A stretch of 8,188 nt of DNA from Desulfovibrio sp. UBA4079 (GCA_002382645.1 DFYP01000042.1:2169-10356); one strand, 5' to 3'. Numbered from the stretch's first letter, positions 1 to 7,550 are shown. The notes: a model not told the origin generated them from the letters alone. Made by a program: numbers and translations.

Positions 1-1079
1 ATGCGATACTCCACCGGGTCTTCCAGGGTGATGATGTTGATCTCCGGCTTGTTGATCTCGCGCAGGATGGAATAGAGCGTGGTCGTCTTGCCCGAGCCAG
101 TGGGGCCGGCGGAAACGATGAGGCCATAGGGCTTCTTCATGGCCCGCCGGACCTTGGCCAAGTCCTGCTCGGCCAGGCCCAGCTCGGGCAGGGTCAGGCC
201 GTGGGCGTTGCGGTCCAAGAGCCGGAGCACGATGTTCTCGCCGTAGAGCGTGGGCAGGGACGAGGCCCGCACGTTGAACTCCCGGTCCTGGGCCCGGAAG
301 GAGAAGCGCCCGTCCTGGGGAATCTTGCTCACCGAGATGTCCATGTTGGCCATGATCTTGATGCGCGAGACCAGGGGCAGGAAGGCGTTCTTGGGCGGGG
401 CGGGCACGGCCCGCAGCTTGCCGTCCACCCGGAAACGGGCCTGCACGTAGTCGCGCTCCGGGCTCAAATGCACGTCGCTGGCCTTTTCCCGCACGGCCTG
501 GTTCAGGATGGAGTTGACCATGCGGATGATCGGGGCCTGGTCCGCCTGGTCGTGCAGGGCGTCCACGGCGATGTCCTGCTCCTCCTCGGCGGGAGCGGCG
601 TCCTCGCCCACGTCCAGGCCCTCGAAAATTCCCTCGGCCACCCCGCTGCGGCCATAGACCGAACCGAACAGCAGCTCGAAGTCGTTCTCCGAGCAGATGA
701 CCGGCTCCACCTCCATGTTGGTGGCCACTTCCACGGTGTCCAGGGCATTGATGTCCATGGGGTCGGGCATGGCCACGATGAGCCGGTTGCCCTTGCGGCA
801 GAGCGGCACCAGGTGGTTCTTCTGGGCCAGGTCCTCGCCGATCAGGTCCGAGGCCCCCTCCTCGTAGGGGTGGCTGTCCGGGGAATAGCGGGGAATCTTG
901 AGCTGCCGGCTGACCAGCTCGACGATCTGCTGTTCCTTGAGCAGGCCGTTCTGGATGAGGTACTGGCCGAGCTTGAGGCTGGAGTCCTTCTGTCCGGCCA
1001 GGGCCTGGTCCAGCTGGGCCTGGCTGATGAGCCCGCCCTCCAGGAGAAGTTCGCCCAGGCGCTTGCGCTCGCGCTTCAT
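1..1079 (-). CDS. mshE: MshE/GspE/PilB-type assembly ATPase with N-terminal MshEN domain (partial, C-terminus off window)
   Basis: Cytoplasmic hexameric ATPase that powers assembly of a type IV pilus or type II pseudopilus. The 359 visible codons start at an ATG (1079-1077) whose last bases overlap the TGA of the preceding ATPase gene (ATGA), which suggests translational coupling. Residues 7-30 (R7, L8, G9, G16, L23, L27, Q30) and 36-59 (K36, L37, G38, G45, Q59) are two 24-residue MshEN motifs separated by exactly 5 residues, the arrangement known to bind cyclic-di-GMP. After a linker rich in acidic residues come the family's second N-domain with SDVHLSPE and FRVDGKLR, then SSLPTLYGENIVLRLLDR, the Walker A GPTGSGKTT at 325-333 (K331), and ITLEDPVEY just before the window edge. 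The Walker B, His box and the zinc-binding cysteines often found in this family would lie outside. MshE is preferred over PilB or GspE because of the MshEN motif and the MSHA-like gene order; the exact name is inferred. Confidence 0.95.
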   Translation of the reverse strand, partial: MKRERKRLGELLLEGGLISQAQLDQALAGQKDSSLKLGQYLIQNGLLKEQQIVELVSRQLKIPRYSPDSHPYEEGASDLIGEDLAQKNHLVPLCRKGNRLIVAMPDPMDINALDTVEVATNMEVEPVICSENDFELLFGSVYGRSGVAEGIFEGLDVGEDAAPAEEEQDIAVDALHDQADQAPIIRMVNSILNQAVREKASDVHLSPERDYVQARFRVDGKLRAVPAPPKNAFLPLVSRIKIMANMDISVSKIPQDGRFSFRAQDREFNVRASSLPTLYGENIVLRLLDRNAHGLTLPELGLAEQDLAKVRRAMKKPYGLIVSAGPTGSGKTTTLYSILREINKPEINIITLEDPVEYR

Positions 1080-2743
1080 TCCTGCGGACCCTTGTCCGGA
1101 CCCTTGGCCAGGCGGCGGGAGGCCTCGTCCAGGCGGCCCAGGAAGCGCACGTCCTTGCGGGCGAACTGGAGCATGCGGGCCTCGTCCCGGAGCTTTCCGG
1201 GCAGGGAGCCGATCAGGGCCAGGGCCGGGGCCTCGCTCAGGTACGGCCTGTCCGTGGTCACGGCGAACTGGTTCACGCCCGGCCGCTCCTGCCAGACGAG
1301 CAGGCGCAGGGGCGCGGGCAGGCGATCCAGGGCGCGCAGCTCCTCATAGGCCGCTTCCAGGGTCCGGGCCCGGGCCACCTGGACCCAGATGAACCGCTTG
1401 AAGGCGGGGTCCTGGGAGTCGGTCACCAGGGGCAGGACCAGGGGAATGCCGGGCTTGGGCTCCCCCTCCATGCCGGGGTTGACCGCGCGCACGCGGGCCA
1501 GCAGCTCGGCATCGGCCGCGCCATAGACCTTGCGGACCACGGCCTCCAGGGTCTCGCCCGGGGCCAGGCGCAGGGAGCCCAGCCGCTCGGACTCCGGGGC
1601 CGCGGCCTTTTGGGGCGCGGGCTGCGGGGCCACGGGCCGGGCCTCGGGTTCGATCCGGGCCGGCTCAATGGCCTCCTGAACCGGGGCCGGGGGCTCGGGC
1701 GCAATGCGGACCTGGGGTTCCGGGATTTCCTGGGTCTGGCGCTGTTCCAGGGCCGGGGCGCCGGGCAGGATGCGGGCCGCGGCCTCGCTCAGGCCCGCCA
1801 CGGTCCGGCTCTGGCGGATGCCGCCCACGTCGAAGCGGTACAGGCCCCAGACCGAGGCGCAGGCCAGGACGAACAGGACCAGGGCCGTGGCCGCGTGGCT
1901 GAAGACCCGGCGCACCTGACGCCGCTCCTGGCCCACGCAGGCGCGCACCATGCGCCATCCGGCCCGGGCGCTGCGACGGATGAGCAGTTCCAGGACCACC
2001 TTGTGGCAAAGCCGCACGATGCGCCGGGGATAGCCGCGGCTGGCCCGGTACACGGCCCAGTAGCCGAGTTTGGAGAAAAGGTCCGGCGGGGCGCTCCTGT
2101 CCGCGGCGGCCTCCTGCAGGCGGTAGCGGATCATGGCCCGGGTCTCGGAGAAGTCGAGCGGCGTCAGGCGATGGTAGCAGTTGACCCGGTCCAGAAGGTT
2201 TTCCATCTCCTCCAGCACGGGCTCGATCTCGCGCTGGGCAAAGACCACGATCTGCAGGAGCTTCTGGGCGTTGGTCTCGTAGTTCAAGAGCTCGCGCATG
2301 AGCTCCAGGCACTCGGGCGTGAGCTTCTGGCCCTCGTCCACGATGAGCACCGAGAGCCGCCCCTCCTTGACCCCCTGGTGGAACAGGCACTTCTTGATGC
2401 CTTCCTTGAGCTGCCAGGCCGAGAGGCCCGGCGCGGGCTCGCGGCCGGTGAAGAAGCCGAAGAGCACGCGCAGGAAGGCCTCGCCCGTGGCGAAGTAGGG
2501 GTCCAGAAGCAGGTGCACGCGGATCCCGGAATCCTGGCCCAGCAGGCGCACGAAGCGGCGGCAGAGCGTGGTCTTGCCCGTGCCGATCTCGCCCGTGACC
2601 ACGCACAGGCCGCGGCGCAGGCGCACGGAGATCTCCAGCTGCTGCAGACAGGTGGCGTGCTGCCGGGAATCGTACAGGAAGTTCGGGTCCGGCGAATTGG
2701 AAAAGGGCTCGCGGGCCAGTCCCAGGGAGGCGAAATAGTTCAC
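1076..2743 (-). CDS. mshM: ExeA/MshM-type membrane-anchored ATPase with LysM-like and SPOR-like periplasmic tail
   Basis: A 555-residue AAA-type ATPase. The N-terminus matches the ExeA/GspA/MshM family (YFASLGLAREPFS near residue 3, then NFLYDS). Walker A is GEIGTGKTT at 51-59 and Walker B is SVLIVDEGQ at 131-139; DEGQ replaces the more usual DEAQ. A single membrane helix spans about 283-301, so the ATPase is cytoplasmic and the tail periplasmic. After a Pro/Ala/Glu-rich linker (about 330-387) come a LysM-like unit (388-438: LRLAPGETLEAV, an internal VNPG, PGIPLVLP) and a SPOR-like unit (about 450-527, beginning FIWVQVARARTLEAA). ExeA-type proteins help assemble secretins by binding peptidoglycan, so this is the likely role here. 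The GTG start at 2743-2741 is chosen because it overlaps the secretin stop (GTGA), is preceded by GAGGTGA, and places the conserved N-terminus at residue 1; the in-frame ATG at 2872 would add 43 unconserved residues inside the secretin gene. The ATPase call is firm, the SPOR call moderate. Confidence 0.93.
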   Translation of the reverse strand: MNYFASLGLAREPFSNSPDPNFLYDSRQHATCLQQLEISVRLRRGLCVVTGEIGTGKTTLCRRFVRLLGQDSGIRVHLLLDPYFATGEAFLRVLFGFFTGREPAPGLSAWQLKEGIKKCLFHQGVKEGRLSVLIVDEGQKLTPECLELMRELLNYETNAQKLLQIVVFAQREIEPVLEEMENLLDRVNCYHRLTPLDFSETRAMIRYRLQEAAADRSAPPDLFSKLGYWAVYRASRGYPRRIVRLCHKVVLELLIRRSARAGWRMVRACVGQERRQVRRVFSHAATALVLFVLACASVWGLYRFDVGGIRQSRTVAGLSEAAARILPGAPALEQRQTQEIPEPQVRIAPEPPAPVQEAIEPARIEPEARPVAPQPAPQKAAAPESERLGSLRLAPGETLEAVVRKVYGAADAELLARVRAVNPGMEGEPKPGIPLVLPLVTDSQDPAFKRFIWVQVARARTLEAAYEELRALDRLPAPLRLLVWQERPGVNQFAVTTDRPYLSEAPALALIGSLPGKLRDEARMLQFARKDVRFLGRLDEASRRLAKGPDKGPQE

Positions 2744-4440
2744 CGCGTCACCTCGCGTTCCCCCGTGCTCTTGGCTGCGGTCTGGGCTGCGGCGGCCTCC
2801 TCGCTCTGGCGCTGGGCCTCCAGCTCCTGCTCGATCTGGCCGAAAGTCTTCTGGGTCTCGCCCGGGAGCCATTCGGCCAGGACCTCGGGGGTGATGAAGA
2901 TGAGGTACTCGTCCAGGTTCTCGCTCTTGGACCTGCTGCCGAAGAGCCAGCCCACGCCGGGCGCGTCCTTGAGCCCGGGCACGCCCGAGGAACCCGTGGA
3001 GGTGGTCTGCTTGGTCAGGCCGGAGATGACCACGGTCTCGCCGTTGCGGGCGATGAGCGTGGTCTCGGTCTGCTTTTTGATGATGTACGGATTGCCGTCC
3101 ACGGCCCGGGTCGAGTCCACCTCGTCCTTCTTGATGAGCAGGGTCATCTTGAGGAACTGCTGGTCGATGATGTGCGGGGTGATCTCCAGGCGCAGGACCA
3201 CGTCCTGGAACTCCACGGAGATGGTCTTGTCCGCGCCCGTGCCCTCGATGGTCTGGTAGGGCACGCGGGCACCGCTCTCGGTGTAGGCCTTCTGGTTGTC
3301 CAGGGTGGTGATGGACGGGCTCGAGATGATGTTCAGCTTGCCCTCGTCCTGCAGGGCCTTGAGCTGGACCTCCAGGATGCTTCCGCCGACCTTGCCGAAC
3401 ATGAGCCCCAGGGCCGTGGCCCCGGTGCTGCCGCTCGTGGTCGGATAGCCTTCAGGGACGAAATCCAGGCCATAGCCCAGGCCGGACAGGCCCGTGCCCA
3501 GGTTGTAGGTGCCCCCGCCCGAGAGCGGGTCCGTGGTGGTGGTGCTGGAGCCGCCGGGCACGACCCAGAGGTTGTTGCCGCTGCGCACGCGGCCGCTGTA
3601 GCCGCCGCCCCACTGGACGCCCAGGGCCCGGGCCGTGTCCTGGGTGGTCTCCACGATGTGGGCCTTGAGCTTGATCTGGGAGCGGGGCCGGTCCAGGCTC
3701 TCCACCAGGTGCAGGAACTTGTCCTGGTCCCCGGCCAGGGTCTGGACAATGACCGAGTTGGTGAAGGAGTCCACGTCCACCGAGCCGATGGCCTTGCCCT
3801 CGGCGTCCTTGGCCAGGAACTTCTCCAGGCCCTCGCGCATGGTCTTGACGTCCGCGAACTTGACCTTGATGACGCTGGTGGTCAGCGGCGCGGTCTTCTC
3901 CATGGCCAGTTGCTCGGTGCGGCGCTTCTTGCGCAGCACGTCGTACTGGAGGTCCGCGTCCATGTCTTCCAGGGTCATGACCCGGATGATCTCGCCCTCC
4001 CAGGCGAAGGCCAGCTTGTTGGACCGGAGCACGCCGCGGAACACGCTGTCCCAGGGCATGTCCTGGATGTTCACGCTGACCGTGCCCTCGACCTTGGGGC
4101 TGACCACGATGCTCTGATGCGCGGCCCGGCCCAGGGCCTGGATCACGGCCACCACGTTGGCGTCGTGCATGCGCAGGGAGACCTTGATCCTGGGCAGGGG
4201 GCGCTCGGTCTCCTCGGTGGGCTGGGTCACGAGCTTCTGCTTGTGCACCTCTTCCCGGCGGTCCGGGTACACGGCCGCGGACTTGGGCACGGAGTGGCCC
4301 TGGGCCTGCTCGGACATGACCTTGTACTTGTCCGTGGCCGGGTCGATTTCCGAGGTCTTCTTCTCCGCGCAGGACGCGGCCAGGAACAAAAGACACAGCA
4401 GGGCGCCGAACAGCGCGTGGTGACGGAGGATGCGTGCCAT
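2740..4440 (-). CDS. mshL: Outer-membrane secretin of MshL/PilQ type, predicted lipoprotein
   Basis: A 566-residue secretin forming the outer-membrane channel of the pilus or secretion machine. Residues 1-23 are a signal sequence with a hydrophobic core (FGALLCLLFL) ending in a lipobox-like LAASC, so Cys24 is the probable lipidated first residue. An STN/N0-type domain covers about 84-156 (IKVSLRMHDANVV, then VSVNIQDMPWDSVF) and an N1-type domain about 187-252 (IKVKFADVKTM, then NSVIVQT). The secretin barrel domain spans about 256-521, with TPHIID at 421-426, NGETVVISGLTK at 466-477, and the family signature VPGLKDAPGVGWLFG at 487-501. Residues 277-345 are rich in Gly, Ser and Thr and probably form the gate region. 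The tail after 530 is Gln/Glu/Ala-rich. The start lies 2 bases after the stop of the PilP-like gene and is preceded by AAGGTGG. STN plus this barrel type, with a MshM-like gene following, favours MshL over GspD. Confidence 0.96.
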   Translation of the reverse strand: MARILRHHALFGALLCLLFLAASCAEKKTSEIDPATDKYKVMSEQAQGHSVPKSAAVYPDRREEVHKQKLVTQPTEETERPLPRIKVSLRMHDANVVAVIQALGRAAHQSIVVSPKVEGTVSVNIQDMPWDSVFRGVLRSNKLAFAWEGEIIRVMTLEDMDADLQYDVLRKKRRTEQLAMEKTAPLTTSVIKVKFADVKTMREGLEKFLAKDAEGKAIGSVDVDSFTNSVIVQTLAGDQDKFLHLVESLDRPRSQIKLKAHIVETTQDTARALGVQWGGGYSGRVRSGNNLWVVPGGSSTTTTDPLSGGGTYNLGTGLSGLGYGLDFVPEGYPTTSGSTGATALGLMFGKVGGSILEVQLKALQDEGKLNIISSPSITTLDNQKAYTESGARVPYQTIEGTGADKTISVEFQDVVLRLEITPHIIDQQFLKMTLLIKKDEVDSTRAVDGNPYIIKKQTETTLIARNGETVVISGLTKQTTSTGSSGVPGLKDAPGVGWLFGSRSKSENLDEYLIFITPEVLAEWLPGETQKTFGQIEQELEAQRQSEEAAAAQTAAKSTGEREVTR

Positions 4441-4442
4441 GC

Positions 4443-4973
4443 CTATCTGCCCACCTTCACGTCCAGGGGTTTGAAGGCGTCCTCGGCCAGCGGCAGCTTG
4501 CGCCGGCTCGAGCTGTCCCCCTCCCCCCGGGCCAGTTCCACGAAATTCTGCTGGATCGCGGCCACCACGTAGCCCGATGCCTCGACCTCCTCGCCAACGG
4601 CGTACTCCACGCCGTTGATCACGGCCAGAACCTTGTCGCCCAGGCGGACGTAGCCCTTGTAGCGCAGGGTCTCGCCCTCGGCGGTGCCGCCCGCGCCCGG
4701 AAAGAAGAACTCCGTGTCCGCGGCGTAGAACGGGGAGACCAGCTTCTCCCGGCGCAGCAGCTCCACGCGGTAGCGCTCGCTCTCGCTCATGGGCGCCTTG
4801 TCCAGCATCTGGTTGACCATCTCCACCGTTTTGGACGCTTCCTGCGTGTCCGCCTTTTTCCCGGCCATGGGCGCATCAACGCCCCGCTGACCGGTGAGCA
4901 GTTCAAAGGCCCCATACCCCACGCTGGCGAGCATGAGTGCCACGAGGATGACCTGGCGCTTGGGCAGTACCAA
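4443..4973 (-). CDS. PilP/MshK-like inner-membrane alignment protein
   Basis: A 176-residue protein with a short basic N-terminus (KR at 5-6), one membrane helix at about 8-26, a helical, charged linker (about 40-80), and a small beta-rich domain at about 104-148 (RYKGYVRLGDKVLAVINGVE, then VGEEVEASGYVVAAI and VEL). This is the pattern of the PilP/GspC homology region, which in pilus systems links the PilN-PilO platform to the N-domains of the secretin. Its place between the PilO-like and secretin genes supports that role. The start is a TTG at 4973-4971: the frame is closed by a TGA two codons upstream, a strong ribosome binding site precedes it, and starting at the internal ATG (codon 14) would delete half of the membrane helix. 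No lipobox is seen, unlike classic PilP lipoproteins, so it resembles GspC/MshK in topology. The family is assigned from pattern and context, not from strong sequence identity. Confidence 0.82.
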   Translation of the reverse strand: MVLPKRQVILVALMLASVGYGAFELLTGQRGVDAPMAGKKADTQEASKTVEMVNQMLDKAPMSESERYRVELLRREKLVSPFYAADTEFFFPGAGGTAEGETLRYKGYVRLGDKVLAVINGVEYAVGEEVEASGYVVAAIQQNFVELARGEGDSSSRRKLPLAEDAFKPLDVKVGR

Positions 4974-4974
4974 C

Positions 4975-4983
4975 GATCACCCC
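4975..4983 (-). promoter_or_regulatory. Ribosome binding site for the TTG-started PilP-like gene
   Basis: Minus-strand GGGGTGATC lies just before the TTG at 4973-4971. It matches the extended anti-Shine-Dalgarno complement (AGGTGATC) at 8 of 9 positions when aligned with GAGGTGATC, with six bases from the GGGG to the start. It supports use of the rare start codon. A GTG inside this site is out of frame with the gene. Confidence 0.6.
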
Positions 4984-4986
4984 GGC

Positions 4987-5526
4987 TCAAGCCAGCGCGA
5001 AGCGCATCTGCATGAAAAACTCCAACCCTCCGGCCACGGCCCGCACCTCGACTTTTTCCACCCGGCTCAGGCTGGGCTCGTTCTGCAAGGCCACGAAAAA
5101 CATCCGGAACTGGCCCAGGCTTCCGGAAAACACGCCCTGGAGCTGGATGCGGTTGTGCTCGGCCAGCACCGAGGCGGCGTCCAGGTTCAGTTCCAGCACC
5201 GTCAGACCCGAGGACTCGGCCACCCTCTGGACCAGGTTCGGCAGGTCCTGCAGCTGGGTCCGCGGCAGGGACGCGCGGGCCGGGAAACCGAAACCCGCGG
5301 CGTCCTCCTGGACCTTGGCCTGCTGGAGCTTGGCCAGGATCGGGGCAAAGGACTGCTGCCGGGCGATCTCGCCGCGCACCCGGGCGATGTCCGCGTCCAG
5401 GGCGGCCAGGCGCTGCCGGGTCGGAAACACGAGGGCCGCGGCCAGGCCCGAGAACAGGACCAGGGTCAGCACCGCCTTGAGCAGCAGCTTGCTGTCCTCG
5501 TTGGTCAGTTTCCAGCGCAGCATCAT
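4987..5526 (-). CDS. PilO/MshJ-like pilus assembly protein
   Basis: A 179-residue bitopic inner-membrane protein. A short charged cytoplasmic N-terminus is followed by a membrane helix at about 15-34 (LLLKAVLTLVLFSGLAAALV), a probable coiled coil at about 38-75 (QRLAALDADIARVRGEIARQ), and a C-terminal domain at about 88-178 with alternating helices and strands (LVQRVAESSGLTVLELNLD, then GQFRMFFVALQNEPSLSRVE). This is the standard PilO layout. PilO pairs with PilN in the periplasm and forms the alignment complex. The gene starts at ATGATG (5526 or 5523), nine bases after the TAG of the PilM-PilN gene; those nine bases are the purine-rich ribosome binding site GGGGCGGGG. It ends 13 bases before the next start. 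The length fits the family. The fold order and neighbours make the call firm, although short PilO-like proteins are poorly conserved. Confidence 0.88.
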   Translation of the reverse strand: MMLRWKLTNEDSKLLLKAVLTLVLFSGLAAALVFPTRQRLAALDADIARVRGEIARQQSFAPILAKLQQAKVQEDAAGFGFPARASLPRTQLQDLPNLVQRVAESSGLTVLELNLDAASVLAEHNRIQLQGVFSGSLGQFRMFFVALQNEPSLSRVEKVEVRAVAGGLEFFMQMRFALA

Positions 5527-5535
5527 CCCCGCCCC

Positions 5536-7452
5536 CTACGCCAGACTGATGTGCAGGATCACGTGCATGACCTTGCCGTCGGGCACGAAGTCCTGCACCG
5601 CGTTGCTGTGGATCACCGGGGTCCCGAACAGCGGCGAGGCGTCCAGGTCGATGAGGAAGCGCGACAGGGTGGTGTCGAACTCCCCGGGATCGCCCAGGAT
5701 CATGGCGTCCACCACCATGATCCGCGAGGAGGCTGCCGCAGGCTTGGCCTCGCCCCCCTGCGGGGCCTTGGCCGCGGCGGGCTTGGCCGGGGCCGCTTCC
5801 TGCGGCTGCTCCTTGCCGAAATCCAGGGTCAGGTTCAGGACCTTGACGTTGGCCGGAAGCACGTTGGCCAGTTCGGCCACCACGGCCAGGGTCTCCAGGC
5901 GGTCGGCGGCCTCCTTGAACTCGCTGCGCTTGCGCACCACCTCCGCGGCCATGTTGAGCAGCCGCGTGGTCTCCATGGGCGGCTGGTAGCGCTCCAGGGA
6001 TTTCTTCAGGCCCTCCAGCTCGGCCATGCGCGAGCGCACCTGGACCTCGCCCAGGAAATACAGGCCCCCGGCCAGGACCATGAGCAGGGCCGCGGCCGCG
6101 GCCAGCAGGTCGCCCAGGCGCTTGCGCCGGTTCACCGCGGCCCGGTCCCGGTAGTTGCGCAGCAGGTTCAGGGTGACGGTCTGGTCCGAGGCGGCCAGGG
6201 CAGCGGCCTGGGCCATGTCCAGGCGATCGCGCTCTCCGGCCAGGCCGAAGCGGTCCAGGCCCGGAATCCCGGCCAGGGGGTCGAAGACCTCCTCGTGCAG
6301 CCCGAGTTGCCCGGCCATGAAGTTGCGGACCTGGGCGCAGGCGAACATCTCGCCGGAGAAATACAGGCGCTCCACGCGCTTGCCGAAGTTGGCGAAGAAG
6401 TAGTCCAGGGTCCGTTCGGCCTGGCGCGCCAGCCGGTCCATGGCCGGTTCCACGATCTGGAACACGGTCTCGGGGTCCAGGTCCGCGCCGGGCCTGCCCT
6501 CGGCCTCGGGCAGGCCCAGGAGCTTCACGGCCAGCAGCCGCCGGGCCGCGGCCAGGTCCAGGGTCTGGACCTCCACGGCGCTGCCCAGGTTCTCCAGCAG
6601 GGCCTCGGCCATGCTGTTGGCCCCGGACTTGATGGTCCGGCAGAACAGGAGCTTGCCGCCGGAGCTGATGGTGATGCAGGAGAATCCGGCGTCCATGTGC
6701 AGGGTGGCGGCCACCTCTCCGGCCCCAGCCGAGGGGGCGTTGCGCAGGACGTTCTGGTGCGCGCCCGGGATGGTGGTGACGCCGGCCAGGGCAATGCCGG
6801 CCTCGGCGAAGATCCGGCGCTGGGTCTCGACCTCCTCGCGCCGGGCCAGGCAGGCCAGGACCTCGATCTTGTCCACGCCCTTGTCGCTCACCGGGCCCTG
6901 CACGCGCAGGTCCAGGACCTGTTCCGCGTCCGAGAACTTCTGCTCCTTCTGGAGCTTCCAGTAGGCGCCCTCCTCCACCCGGCGGGCGGGCATCTTGGGC
7001 ACGAGCACCGGGAGGATGTCGAAGTCGCTGCTGCGCACCAGGGTCCAGACCTGGGCCTGGGCCAGGCTGCCGTTGAACCGGCGCAGGCAGGCGGCCAGGA
7101 AGGCCGGGAATCCGGGAGCGCCGGGCTGGACTCCGGCCGGATAGGGGAACCGCGCCGCGTCCAGGACGCGGGCCGGACCGTTCCGGGCCATGCGGATCAC
7201 GGCCAGGCTGTCCTCGCGCAGGTCCACGCCCAGGGTCGAGCCCCGGCGCAGCCCGTTGAACCCGAACAGCGCGGACAGTGAGGGCCGGGGCACCCGGATC
7301 TTGCGGAACTTCCCGGCCGGGACCGCCGGGGTCTGGGTCTCCGGGACAGGAGCCGCTGCGGACGATTCCGGCGCGGCCGTCCCGTCGGGGGCGCCCTCAC
7401 GGATGACCTGCAGCAGAGCCGCGGTGGAGTCGATCCTGTCCCGTTTGTTCAC
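5536..7452 (-). CDS. PilM-PilN fusion protein (GspL/MshI-like platform component)
   Basis: A 638-residue protein joining two alignment-complex components. Residues 1-72 are a leader with a helix (about 8-20) and a Pro/Ala-rich linker, not typical of PilM. Residues 73-422 are an actin-like PilM domain: LGVDL at 74-78 (first phosphate motif), HMDAGFSCITI at 252-262 (second phosphate motif), and YFSGEM at 364-369. Residues 428-436 (LNLLRNYRD) resemble the conserved N-terminal INLLP-type motif of PilN that docks into PilM. A membrane helix follows at about 448-467, then a coiled coil (about 470-515) and a PilN ferredoxin-like domain to the end. That domain is interrupted at about 547-576 by a Lys/Pro/Ala/Gln-rich insert. 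GspL has the same cytoplasmic actin-like plus bitopic architecture. The GTG start (7452-7450) is preceded by AAGGAAGG, and the frame is closed by an in-frame TGA a few codons upstream, so no longer version is possible. It is the first gene of the operon. Confidence 0.92.
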   Translation of the reverse strand: MNKRDRIDSTAALLQVIREGAPDGTAAPESSAAAPVPETQTPAVPAGKFRKIRVPRPSLSALFGFNGLRRGSTLGVDLREDSLAVIRMARNGPARVLDAARFPYPAGVQPGAPGFPAFLAACLRRFNGSLAQAQVWTLVRSSDFDILPVLVPKMPARRVEEGAYWKLQKEQKFSDAEQVLDLRVQGPVSDKGVDKIEVLACLARREEVETQRRIFAEAGIALAGVTTIPGAHQNVLRNAPSAGAGEVAATLHMDAGFSCITISSGGKLLFCRTIKSGANSMAEALLENLGSAVEVQTLDLAAARRLLAVKLLGLPEAEGRPGADLDPETVFQIVEPAMDRLARQAERTLDYFFANFGKRVERLYFSGEMFACAQVRNFMAGQLGLHEEVFDPLAGIPGLDRFGLAGERDRLDMAQAAALAASDQTVTLNLLRNYRDRAAVNRRKRLGDLLAAAAALLMVLAGGLYFLGEVQVRSRMAELEGLKKSLERYQPPMETTRLLNMAAEVVRKRSEFKEAADRLETLAVVAELANVLPANVKVLNLTLDFGKEQPQEAAPAKPAAAKAPQGGEAKPAAASSRIMVVDAMILGDPGEFDTTLSRFLIDLDASPLFGTPVIHSNAVQDFVPDGKVMHVILHISLA

Positions 7453-7468
7453 CAGCCTTCCTTCACGC

Positions 7469-7512
7469 CGTCAGACGCCGCGCGCCGCCGCAACCGATCG
7501 CGGCCTCTGACG
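7469..7512 (-). promoter_or_regulatory. Inverted repeat in the leader of the pilus operon
   Basis: Arms at 7469-7481 and 7500-7512 are complementary at 12 of 13 positions with one G-G mismatch, separated by an 18-base GC-rich loop. In the minus-strand transcript this would be a stable hairpin ending five bases before the ribosome binding site (7463-7456) of the PilM-PilN gene. No T run follows, so it is not an intrinsic terminator. It may be a leader RNA structure or a protein operator; the sequence does not decide between these. Confidence 0.6.
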
Positions 7513-7550
7513 ATGACAAAAAATCGGCAATTCTTTTCGTGGGTTCGGAG

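Noticed and set aside
1665..2606. Minus-strand frame inside the ExeA-like gene (and a similar one at 3452-4396 inside the secretin)
   Set aside because: Composition is Gly/Arg/Pro/His-rich, and the overlapping frames encode clear, conserved protein families.
2744..2872. Upstream ATG extending the ExeA-like protein by 43 residues
   Set aside because: The extension overlaps the secretin C-terminus, is low complexity, and precedes the family's normal N-terminus; the GTG at 2743 has a ribosome binding site and a GTGA coupling overlap.
4894..7281. Very long plus-strand open frame (795 codons) opposite the PilM-PilN, PilO and PilP genes
   Set aside because: Its product is dominated by Gly, His, Gln, Val and Leu with no recognisable domain. 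It is the antisense shadow of GC-rich genes. The same holds for plus-strand frames at 201-1349, 1610-3259 and 3172-4572.
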